Assembly: GCF_031755915.1 (NCBI RefSeq)
Contig: NC_083387.1
Span: 14,343,001-14,407,000, forward strand
Origin: Ziziphus jujuba
Taxonomy: Eukaryota > Streptophyta > Magnoliopsida > Rosales > Rhamnaceae
Direction: 5' to 3'
Length of the DNA stretch: 64,000 nucleotides
In this document: positions 21,603-31,252 of the stretch, piece after piece
Position numbering within the stretch: the first letter of the stretch is position 1
Layout of the letters: every line of letters starts with the position of its first letter
Notes under the pieces: generated by a model
Database searches by the model: none
What the model was told of the DNA's origin: nothing
Seen by the model: only the letters and a program-made list of their open reading frames with translations
Program-made: the position numbers and the translations under genes

Positions 21603-21682
21603 GTGATTAGCGCGCAGGTGGGTGTGATTAGCGCGCAGGTGATGTGATTAGCGCGCAGGTGGGTGTGAGTAGCGCGCGGTTG
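21603..21682. repeat. Four short tandem units in LTR A (also in B at 24612-24691)
   Basis: Units of about 18-20 bp containing GATTAGCGCGCAGGTG; the last is altered (GAGTAGCGCGCGGTTG). They precede a GC-rich stretch containing GTGTCCTGTGGATGCC, the same relative part of the LTR that is also repeat-rich in 40156-43393. Confidence 0.85.
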
Positions 21683-22527
21683 ATATTATGAGGGTGTCCT
21701 GTGGATGCCATCGGAGAGGGCGGCCACCCCCCTTTGGCCGGGACACCAGGTTAGCAGCGGCGCAGTGGGACGCCACGCGACCGTATGCCGGTTTCTTTCT
21801 ATAACCTCCTGTCTGGCGGTACCTTGGGACGCTGGGTACTGTTGGCGCCACTGGTATATAGTGGGTGCATCAAATTATTTTCAGAACTGTGTTTTAAAAA
21901 TAAAATGTTAATGAAAAATATAATTGTTACCGCTTCTGGTATTTAATTGATGTCTTGGTTTTCGGGGAATATGGATAAAGGGTTTTGTGAAATTGTTTTA
22001 AAAAGGGGAACCTTTCCAACTGAGCGAATTGTAAGGGTTTTGAGAGAAAATATTATTATTTCCAAATAATTATTATTTATACTTATTACTGTGATAATAT
22101 ATGGTATAGTAGTAGGGTCGCTCACTGAGATGATTAGCATCTCACACTCTTAAATTCCGTTCCTCTAGGTACCAGGTTGTCGGTGTTCACTCGGAGCGGA
22201 CTTGATCTTCCTCGCTGTTTTAGTTCGGCAGTACCCTGTTATTCTTTTATTGCAGTTGTAATATTTCTTTCACTCTTGTTGTATTTATTTTGCACTGGAT
22301 TACTGTATTTATTTTTTTTAAGTACTGCAATTTGTGGAACCAATTTGTAGTTTGTGGGAGGAATAAGGGGATATTTTTGAAGTGTGTTTTCAGTGCAGGT
22401 AAATTTGTGGTAAGTAAATCCCTTAGGGGAGGTGCTGCCGGATTTTCCGTTGGAAGGTTCGGTGGTATTTCCCTGGGATCAGGGCTGTCTAGGGTTCCGG
22501 GGAAGGAATTCTGGACGGGTCCTGACA

Positions 22528-22531
22528 GTGC
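22528..22531. other. LTR-LTR junction of four bases (gtgc)
   Basis: Only these four bases separate LTR A from LTR B. GT equals the two bases that follow LTR B before its primer-binding site, and GC equals the two bases that precede LTR A after its polypurine tract. Such a 2+2 base junction is what blunt end joining of unprocessed linear retroelement DNA produces in a two-LTR circle. Confidence 0.85.
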
Positions 22532-25500
22532 TGTAACACCCCGTCCCGAATCGCACCGGAATCCGTGCACGTTGACCGTTGACCGTTGACCAAAAGGGGT
22601 CAAAAGTTGACTTTTTGACTCGGTAAGAATTTTGAGTTGACTAGGGTACCGTGGCGAAGTGCATGACGCCCTGAGTTCGTAGACTAGTAGCACGTCGAAA
22701 ACGGAGCTACGGTTTGAAAGTTATGGGCAAAACAAGTTGAAGTGTAAACTGTCTAAAAGGTGCCGGGAGTTGACTTTTTCTTGTGATGTAATTGTGAGTT
22801 GACTCTTGTATGGTTGTAAAGTACTCGTCGATACGAGTTCATAGACTAGCGGCACGCTTAAAACGGACATCCGGTTAAAAAGTTATGGACGTTTGAAGTT
22901 TACCGGATACCGTATTATTTTAATATTTTTTTTGGTCGGTGAACAGTGAAACGCCACGTGTCAGTTTCTGATTGGTCCACGTGGCATGAACAGTGTCACG
23001 CAGGGTTTTAATTTTGAAAAACTCTCGGGGAAGAGAGAGAAAGAGAGAGAAGAGAGAGAAAGAGAGAGAGGAGAGAGAAAGAGAGAGAGAGGACCCGCCG
23101 GCCGCCGGCCATTTTCACGTTTTTCCGGCCTAGTTACTGTACACGCGCCGGCCAGCCAGATTGCCCACCTCATTTCCGGCAAAACCTCCAAATTTCACGG
23201 CGAACGGCCGCCGGACGCGCCCGGATCGGACGTCCGAAGTTTGGCGGCGATTTTTCCCCTCCACCGCCGGCCACCGCGAATCGGCACTATTCCGGCCGAT
23301 GTACAGTACACGCGCCATACACCCAGCATCCTCTCCTCAAGTCCGGCCTACCCACCAAAAATCACGGCCATCGGACCACCGACGCGCCGGGATCGGAGCG
23401 TTTTCCGGCGAGGGGTCGAAAATCTTCAAACGGTGATTTCTCCGCCGTCCGACCTCCGTTTTGCTCACCGTCGGTCCCGTTGGATTGCTCTCCTCACGAT
23501 CTACAAATCTGCAAAATTTCACAGCAAACGGCCACCGTCGGAAATTACTGTTCCGGCGACGGTTGCCGGTGACGTGGCGGCCGCCGGAAATCACTGTTCC
23601 GGCGAGTACCCCGAAAATTCCGGCCAGCTCCAGTCCGCAGTGTTCGACCTCCTGAACCCAAATCCGACTTCCGTTTCCACCAATTCGCGACGGTTTGGGA
23701 GAATTGCGGAGCCGAAACCCGAAAAGCTTCCCGATAAAATTCCGACCCCGTCGGGTACGATCATCGGAAATTAAGACCGGATCTGTGATTAGCATCACTC
23801 GAGCTTCGATTCGGTATATAATTCGTAAATTTTAGTTATCGTTTGGTGTTCGCTCCCCGGGTACCCATTTAGGGATTACCCGAATAAAATATTAATATTT
23901 GTGGTTTTGGTACTGTGGATGTTTTAGGTGCACGTGCAAGTAGCGGAGTCAATCCTACGGAGGATCTTGATTGAGATACGTGCACAAGGTGAGTGACCCA
24001 CCTTCAAATTAATTTTGGGGAATTTAATTGATGAATATATTATGTGTGAATTAAATATTTGGAATTTAATATCTATGTGCCAAATATTTATTGGATTTAT
24101 TGTAGAATTATTTATGAATTTATTGGATTTAAGAAAATGCGAATTCTACAAATTTGTGCCATGTGGAATTATTTTATGGTTTTGAGGATTTTGAAATTGG
24201 TGTGGTTTTAATGGTAAATTGGGCATGATTTGATTTTCAAATATTTCAAAGAAAATATTTGGTTATATTGGTGATTTCAATTTTTATGAAATATGCCCAT
24301 AAAATATTATGGGATTTGATTATGATATTTCGAGAAATTATTTATGCTTGGAAAAAATGTGGATATTTGAATTGATGGATTTGGGAGTTGGTGGATTTGA
24401 AAATCATGGAATTTATGGCATTGATTACAAAGAAATTGTGGGAAAATTCCCGGTTCAAGCGGATGGATTATGCCCGCTATGCTTATGAAAAATGTGAAAT
24501 TTGTTTTATAATTTAAATTGTGGATTTTATGATTTTTAGATGCACCGTGCACGTACTGGTGTTCTGATTATGTGATATGGTATATGTGATATGGTTAGTG
24601 TGCACACGGTTGTGATTAGCGCGCAGGTGGGTGTGATTAGCGCGCAGGTGATGTGATTAGCGCGCAGGTGGGTGTGAGTAGCGCGCGGTTGATATTATGA
24701 GGGTGTCCTGTGGATGCCATCGGAGAGGGCGGCCACCCCCCTTTGGCCGGGACACCAGGTTAGCAGCGGCGCAGTGGGACGCCACGCGACCGTATGCCGG
24801 TTTCTTTCTATAACCTCCTGTCTGGCGGTACCTTGGGACGCTGGGTACTGTTGGCGCCACTGGTATATAGTGGGTGCATCAAATTATTTTCAGAACTGTG
24901 TTTTAAAAATAAAATGTTAATGAAAAATATAATTGTTACCGCTTCTGGTATTTAATTGATGTCTTGGTTTTCGGGGAATATGGATAAAGGGTTTTGTGAA
25001 ATTGTTTTAAAAAGGGGAACCTTTCCAACTGAGCGAATTGTAAGGGTTTTGAGAGAAAATATTATTATTTCCAAATAATTATTATTTATACTTATTACTG
25101 TGATAATATATGGTATAGTAGTAGGGTCGCTCACTGAGATGATTAGCATCTCACACTCTTAAATTCCGTTCCTCTAGGTACCAGGTTGTCGGTGTTCACT
25201 CGGAGCGGACTTGATCTTCCTCGCTGTTTTAGTTCGGCAGTACCCTGTTATTCTTTTATTGCAGTTGTAATATTTCTTTCACTCTTGTTGTATTTATTTT
25301 GCACTGGATTACTGTATTTATTTTTTTTAAGTACTGCAATTTGTGGAACCAATTTGTAGTTTGTGGGAGGAATAAGGGGATATTTTTGAAGTGTGTTTTC
25401 AGTGCAGGTAAATTTGTGGTAAGTAAATCCCTTAGGGGAGGTGCTGCCGGATTTTCCGTTGGAAGGTTCGGTGGTATTTCCCTGGGATCAGGGCTGTCTA

Positions 25501-25536
25501 GGGTTCCGGGGAAGGAATTCTGGACGGGTCCTGACA
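22532..25536 (+). mobile_element. Tekay-like gypsy LTR, copy B (3005 bp), a 5' LTR by its flanks
   Basis: It has the same length and, by eye, the same sequence as copy A. All open frames in A recur here at +3009, for example 22986-23774 for 19977-20765. It is followed by GT and a tRNA-Met primer-binding site, which marks it as a 5' LTR, although no gypsy internal sequence follows. Confidence 0.95.
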
Positions 25537-25603
25537 GTTGGTATCAGAGCCAGTACCCGGATCGGTGTGCCAGCGAGGACGCTGGGCCCCAAGAGGGGAG
25601 GAT
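25537..25603 (+). mobile_element. TRIM internal domain with PBS and polypurine tract
   Basis: TGGTATCAGAGC (25539-25550) is the primer-binding site. It is followed by a short non-coding domain with GTGCCAGCGAGGACGCTGGG and the purine tract AAGAGGGGAGGA just before the TRIM LTR. The whole internal domain is about 67 bp, normal for a TRIM. A diverged version of this domain occurs in the Cassandra-type array at 39319-39358 and 39728-39766 (minus strand). Confidence 0.85.
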
Positions 25604-25777
25604 TGTAACATCCCACATCGGTTGGAGAGGGGCACGAAGCGGTCTTTATAAGGCTGTGGATACCTCTCCCTTCAGGACGCGTTTTGTGAGCAAAACCTTG
25701 AGGTCAGGGGGGAGAGAGGGTGTGAACCCTGGGCCAAAGAGGACAATATCCTGATGCGGGTGGTCTGGGCTGTTACA
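25604..25777 (+). mobile_element. TRIM-type LTR, right copy (174 bp)
   Basis: TGTAACATCCC...GGGCTGTTACA, matching 15704-15877 except for T instead of G at the fourth-last base. Flanking bases give only a 3-base repeat (TAT on each side), not a clean 5-base target duplication. Confidence 0.9.
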
Positions 25778-26120
25778 TATAGCTATTAATAAAATAAAAA
25801 TAGTTTAATATATTAAAAAAATACAAATTAAATAATTAAAAGAATAAAAGAATAAAATAAGTTTTTACATAAACATCTTTTATGTTGTTGTAAAAGAAAA
25901 AAAATAATTGCAATTATTTAGTTTTTCAAAAATATATATTTTTTCACTTGTATAATACGATAATACGTATAATACATATTTTAAATATTTCCTTTCAAAA
26001 AAATGTATATTTTTTGTACATTTAAAATTGATATAGAAAATGAAAGTTGTTTTCTTTTGCCCAAAAATAGGTACATACATGCATTATATGGGCACTATTC
26101 ATGAATTTACCAACTATATT
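25778..26120 (+). repeat. Right part of dispersed AT-rich repeat
   Basis: This continues the repeat interrupted at 15703. ATAGTTTAATATATT, AATTAAAAGAATAAAA, the CACTTGTATAATAC block and the CATTATATGGGCACTATT end all have counterparts at 27230-27560. Joining 15703 to 25778 with one TAT reproduces the unbroken order seen there. Confidence 0.65.
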
Positions 26121-26879
26121 TGTACCATTATTTTCATCAAAATAAAGGTAATGGTTGAAGATAATATAATCTAAAATATAAATAGGATTTTATCTAGATA
26201 TTTTATTTGTTTTTATTTTTTATATTAATTAAACTAAAATCGCCATCAATAATTTAAGCTGGTGTGTAAAATGTCCCTCAGCAATTTATCTATATGTAAA
26301 TATGTTATGCCGAAGTATAACTGTATAATGAAATTCTCCTCCACATTTTATCAAAAATACAAAGTAAAAAGAAAGAAAAAAAAGTATAGCACCAAAACCA
26401 CCCGAAAATTCAAACCATAAAACAACATAGTAAACTAAACATATTCACCGCCTTGAGTTCAGGTAGATACTATGTGAAGCACATTGGCTCTCTTCAAACG
26501 ATGATGATCCAACTAAGGGCCGCTCTAAGTAACCTTTGCCTTGACGATGAGGGGATTCAAGATGCAGTCTGGTCCATGAGCCAACCTGTATTGGTTTTTG
26601 TCTCCTTCTTCCTCTTCCATGAGAATGTGTCCTAGGATACATAGAGCATTTTATGGCTTCTATATCTTGATTTTCTTCAAAATGAACCCAAGTTCTTCAA
26701 TGTCCGTGGACCGTGGCAGTTTCTTCTAAATTCTCCCACCGCCACTTTTCATTAGCCAGTACCATATTAATCAATGCTAAGTATTTTAATAAACTTAAAT
26801 TGCAACTGACTTCTGACCAAATCACTATAAGTCTATAATATGGAAATACATTCATAGGCTAATGAAAGCACCCCTAAAA
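26121..26879. other. Intergenic; unassigned higher-complexity segment at 26440-26770
   Basis: Short open frames exist on both strands (26445-26642 minus, 26453-26635 plus) in a GC-richer patch that stands out from its AT-rich surroundings. No domain is recognisable in either. It may be an eroded host exon or a fragment carried by a transposon. The rest is AT-rich. Confidence 0.3.
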
Positions 26880-27108
26880 CCACATATAAACCCCACAGCA
26901 TAGTTAGTTAATTACAGGACGATAAAAATACATAATAAATTCGTAGGTGTATAAATAATTTTATTTATTTGAAAATATGGAGAAAATTTTGATTAAAAAA
27001 TGTATAAATGGAAATTTATAAATTTGGTATACACGTGTATGATATGTTTTAAATTTAAAGAAAAGGTCAAAAATACAAGTATTAAATATATATTAAAATT
27101 AGTTTTTG

Positions 27109-27146
<38 letters not shown>

Positions 27147-27570
27147 CAAGTATTAAATATATATTAAAATTAGTTTTTGTAATATATATATATATATATG
27201 ATAAAAATATAACTATTAGTAACATAATCATAGTTTAATATACTGAAAAAATAAAAAATAGTAAATAATTAAAACAATAAAAGAATAAAATAAAAAAATC
27301 TTTTTAATATACTTTTTTTTATATTGTCATAAAAAGAAAAAAAAATATTTTTTTTAAAAAAAATAGGTGTTTTTCATACTTGTATAATATGTCAATACAT
27401 TTAATATGTATTTTAAAATTTTCCTTAAAAAATACAAACAAATATTTCTCCATAAATTTGAAATCAATATAGAAAATGGATTTTTTTTTTTTAAAGTACG
27501 TTTGCACATGTATTATACGCATACTATTGGCGAATTCACTAACTATTCTCATGAATATATAAATTTTCAA
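26880..27570 (+). repeat. Dispersed AT-rich repeat, full-length-looking copy
   Basis: This matches 15604-15703 plus 25778-26120 in the same orientation and 7690-8240 in the opposite one. It contains an internal tandem duplication with a 71-base period (units start at 27070 and 27141) and (TA)n runs at about 27112-27140 and 27182-27199. It is non-coding; ORFs here are AT-rich chance frames. Confidence 0.6.
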
Positions 27571-28299
27571 TTTTTTGGATCCATAATGTCAAGAAAAAAT
27601 TGATAAATTTAGATTAGATCAAACTATAATTCCAATATTACTAGAGAAACAATTTTTTTAATTTTTTTTTCTTATAATATAGAGAAACCAAATTGTTTAT
27701 AAGGTGAAGAACCAAGACGTTTAATTTGGGGCCAGCCATAATCTAGAAGGATTTTTTTTAAAAAAATATAATTTATGTGGTTTTGATTTCTGATAAACAT
27801 GCAATTATAGAAAAATCTGCTAGACAATTGAAATATTAAACTCTTTATATCATATGAATAAACAAAAGGCTGCAAAAATTAATATAGTTACCAAGCAAAA
27901 ATATGGCATCAAGAAAATGGTAAAATATATAGAGTCGAGCTTATATGAGGATGACATCATAATTTTAAAATTATGTCTTTCTTTATCAACCCTTGAATCA
28001 TATGGTTAGGATTTAAAATTTAAAAACTAGTTTATTTAGCAAAATTAAATACTGTTCTTAATAAATATAATTTATTAGGATGAGATTAGAATTTTGTTTT
28101 TCAATATTTCGATTGAATTAAAGGTTGAGTTTTAAAACTACATATATTAATTATCACATGTTCAATTTCTCTAGAAAGAATTTTAGTATGTTACTAATTT
28201 ATATTTTATTACTTATTGAATTTTAAATTTTAATACTTGATGTGATTTATTGATAAATAAAAAAAGATCTGATGTTAAAACTATCAAATTATCCTAATA

Positions 28300-28302
<3 letters not shown>
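27571..28302. other. AT-rich stretch without genes
   Basis: No coding signal, inverted repeat or known element was recognised. Confidence 0.4.

Positions 28303-28364
<62 letters not shown>
28303..28364. repeat. (CT)n microsatellite, about 31 units
   Basis: An uninterrupted CT run of roughly 62 bases. It produces the artefactual SLSLSL frame at 28272-28478. Confidence 0.97.
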
Positions 28365-28366
<2 letters not shown>

Positions 28367-28615
28367 AAACATGTTCGAAGAAACTTTAAAATGGAAAAAT
28401 GTAAATTTGAAAGAAGTATGGACTATGGCCCTCTCATCCGTACTTAGCAAAATAACATGTTATTATTTTATTGGTTGAAAAATTAAAATAAATTAACTAT
28501 GAATAAATAAACCTTTCGAATAATATGTAAATTTACTACAAGTCAATATAAGTAATAATAAATCATTTTATTACATCATTTAGTGAATGGATATATATAA
28601 ATATAAAGAGTAAAG

Positions 28616-28957
28616 TTATAAAAAGTTCTTCAACAATACTCTTTATTTATGTTTTTTATTTTTATTTTATCTATAAACATTTATTATTCTACTTATAACT
28701 CTTCTTTTTTTCTTTCTCTTTTTATATATAAATTATTCTTTATATATTATATAACTGGTATGGAAACATGTGCTATATTAAATTGAATGAATATAATAAT
28801 AACATAAATAGCAAATTTGGCTCTTTGCATGGAGAGTCAAACTAACTCTTTATATTAAAAAGTCAAAATAAAAAGTATTTTGAAGCTCCTTTTTATGGGT
28901 TGACTATTTAAGATAAAGAGCATGATATATTTAAAGAGTGTATTGAAGATGCTCTTA
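28616..28957. mobile_element. MITE, Tourist-like, related to 9308-9673
   Basis: The ends GTTCTTCAACAATACTCTTTA and, on the minus strand, GCATCTTCAATACACTCTTTA form imperfect inverted repeats about 340 bp apart, with TTA at both outer edges. The interior is AT-rich with CTCTTT/AAAGAG motifs. Size and ends match the copy at 9308-9673. Confidence 0.55.
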
Positions 28958-29074
28958 TACTTAGACTTGATATTTTTGGAAATCATCACTAATTTCTCTT
29001 TAATTTTCTATATCTCTTAAAATACGCTTAACTTTTTAATGACAATAAGGTTTGTATATATATATATATATATA

Positions 29075-31238
29075 TGATAGGATTCGCTTGAGGAACCCTC
29101 CCAGGACTTCTAAGTGGTTTCACCTGGGGAAGTCCTGTTGGATAATCCTTATAAAAAATTTAATGGAATCTCACTCAACCATGGACAAACAACACTTAGA
29201 AATCAAATAATATCTTCATATGTAAAGACAAAGTCACAATAGTATGTAAGTCCACAACACATACATAATAGGGTCACTATTGTGTCTATAATTTAAATCA
29301 GAGCATTCTAAAAGTATTTATAAACTTAAATAATATAACTAATGTGAATAAAACTGGAAAATAAAGATAAATAGGGAAGGATAAATGTTACTTTTGCTGT
29401 AAAAAATATAGAACAACAAGTAATGCATGAGGCAAACTATCCGCTAATTGCCTGGACCTAGGGAAACAAACTTAAAAATTAATAAAACGTAAGATAAAAA
29501 TATCTCAGTGAGTGGTATAGTATAATAAAAAATAATATTTTATTTATGTAAATTTTTCTCTCAAAATCTCTCATTTCACTCTTTAAAAAAATTCTCCTTT
29601 TAAAATCATTTCACAAAATCCAAGTTTACATCCTAAATCGTGAAACATAAACTTAAATGTTACAAATTAATAACCATTTAAATATTATAAACTGGATCAA
29701 TCATGATTTAAATATTAGGCATAAAATAATATAAATATATTTATAAAAATAATTATGGGAAATACCATAAAACCACAATTGATCAGAAAAATAACAATGT
29801 GTTGAGAAATATAAACAATATACTATATGATATATCTAGCGTTGTCAAGTAATACATGGCATCCTTAAACACCACTGGACAGTAAGAGAGAGAAAGAAAC
29901 TTGTTGGAGGAGCCAACCTCACGATTCTTAGCATCCTCAAGGCATCTTAACAATACAAAATTTTGTGATGAACCCAATTGATAACCCTTAGTGTATGAAA
30001 GGTTTTATGGCAATAATAAACCTATGGGGTAAACCCACCTCACGATCCTAGTGTACTATAGGCATCGTGGCAAATCTGATTACTATAATATAATACTGAA
30101 CTGAAACATTAGTACTATATGGTACATCAATTAAAAACAACAGTATAATATCCATAAACAATCTTTTTAAGACCATACTTTTCCATTTTTCTATAAACAA
30201 ATATTATACGATAAACTGAAATTTAATATTCAATTCTAACCGTTTATTTAAATATTTTAAAAATTCTAAATCACCATTTTACACCAAAACACAAACACTA
30301 ATAGCAAAATGTATATCTTCATAAATCATTTTTAAGTACTTTGAAATATTAAACACTCAAACATGCTTAAAAATATACGATTTTTAATCCACTTCTTTAA
30401 AAATCAAATATTTTCCTAATTGACTAAACCATCAATTTAATTGTAAAAAATATTTAAGTACCAAAATTTACAAATTTATTATAAACTAATTTGAATTCAA
30501 AACCATCTAATATCTTATCAAAAGTCACATGAAATGATAACACATATACGTAATATTGATATATGTATATAATAACCATTTATTGAAACTATATATATAT
30601 ATATATTGTACTAACACGACCAAAATCATTTAAAAATACAACCACTCAAAGATACCATTGATATTCACTCCTAATCCTTCGTAGGTTCGTTTTTAGGTTC
30701 AGCACAAGGGCCTATAATATAATAAAATGTTCTTCAGACTCCACTACCAAATTTCTTAAATAATTTATACATCCATAAAATTACATCAATTGGACACTAA
30801 GTGGTCCAATTATATCTTGAACCCTTAGGATTTAGTACCAAAATTTGGGTCGGTCCAATTCGGATCTATGGGTATAAGGAGGGCTTTTTTGGGTTTTGAG
30901 CACAAAACGAGTATTTTGGATTTTGTTCATTGTCAGGCACACTCCCAAGCACTTATATAAGGCCTAATGTCACTAACATATGAAAATTTGGGATTGGTTT
31001 GGACACTGATATAATAATAATATTCAAAACTTCTTAGAACCACAACTCAGAATTAAGCGTGCCACCAATCTATGAACTCATATCGATGAGTTCTATGTAA
31101 TGGTTCAAAAGTTAAAGCAAAAATCCAATTGCAAATCAAAAGTCAAACTTGATCCCATTTAAAAGTCCAATTTGGTCAAACTTGGTCAATCTTCTAAAAT
31201 TTCAAACTTCTGGTGTTTTCTTAGGATGGGTTGTTACA
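29075..31238 (-). mobile_element. Gypsy LTR, 3' LTR of a minus-strand element (2164 bp)
   Basis: On the minus strand it begins TGTAACAACCCATCC (31238) and ends TCCTATCA (29075). It is homologous to 33975-36660 over most of its length. Compared with that copy it lacks roughly 470 bp (the sequence matching about 35830-36350). The CTCACTGAG motif is present as its complement at 29504-29512. Two GGTCAA motifs lie near the LTR start (about 31174-31189). Strong divergence between the two LTRs indicates an old insertion. Confidence 0.8.
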
Positions 31239-31252
31239 ATCTATCCCTTTAT
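31239..31252 (-). promoter_or_regulatory. Polypurine tract of the minus-strand gypsy element
   Basis: On the minus strand ATAAAGGGATAGAT lies directly before TGTAACA, and before it ATTTCAAAGATGAAATTTTC resembles the conserved 3' end of gypsy pol. Confidence 0.6.

Larger units (their letters stand above)
19523..22527 (+). mobile_element. Tekay-like gypsy LTR, copy A (3005 bp), a 3' LTR by its flanks
   Basis: It starts TGTAACACCCCGTCCC and ends GGGTCCTGACA. It appears identical to copy B at a constant offset of 3009. Internal landmarks: GTTGACC repeats at the start (19562-19582), a GA-tract (about 20024-20083), a GC-rich CCGGC-dense block (20085-20765), a TATA-like TATATAA (20806-20812), a splice-donor-like AAGGTGAGT (about 20978-20986), four GATTAGCGCGC-type repeats (21603-21682) and CTCACTGAG (22121-22129). 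A 262-codon open frame (19977-20765) lies in the GC-rich block. It has no known domain and overlaps other open frames, so it is not called as a gene. Confidence 0.95.

Noticed and set aside
21603..21682. CRISPR-like spaced repeat
   Set aside because: Units are adjacent, with no unique spacers, inside a plant LTR.
25539..25550. tRNA gene or fragment
   Set aside because: Only the 12-base complement to a tRNA 3' end is present, next to an LTR; this is a primer-binding site.
15704..25777. A normal LTR retrotransposon with 174 bp LTRs
   Set aside because: The interior contains a different element's adjacent LTR pair with inverted PPT/PBS order, and the sequences after the left and right PBS belong to different families.
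28272..28478. Serine/leucine repeat protein
   Set aside because: It is a translation of the CT microsatellite.
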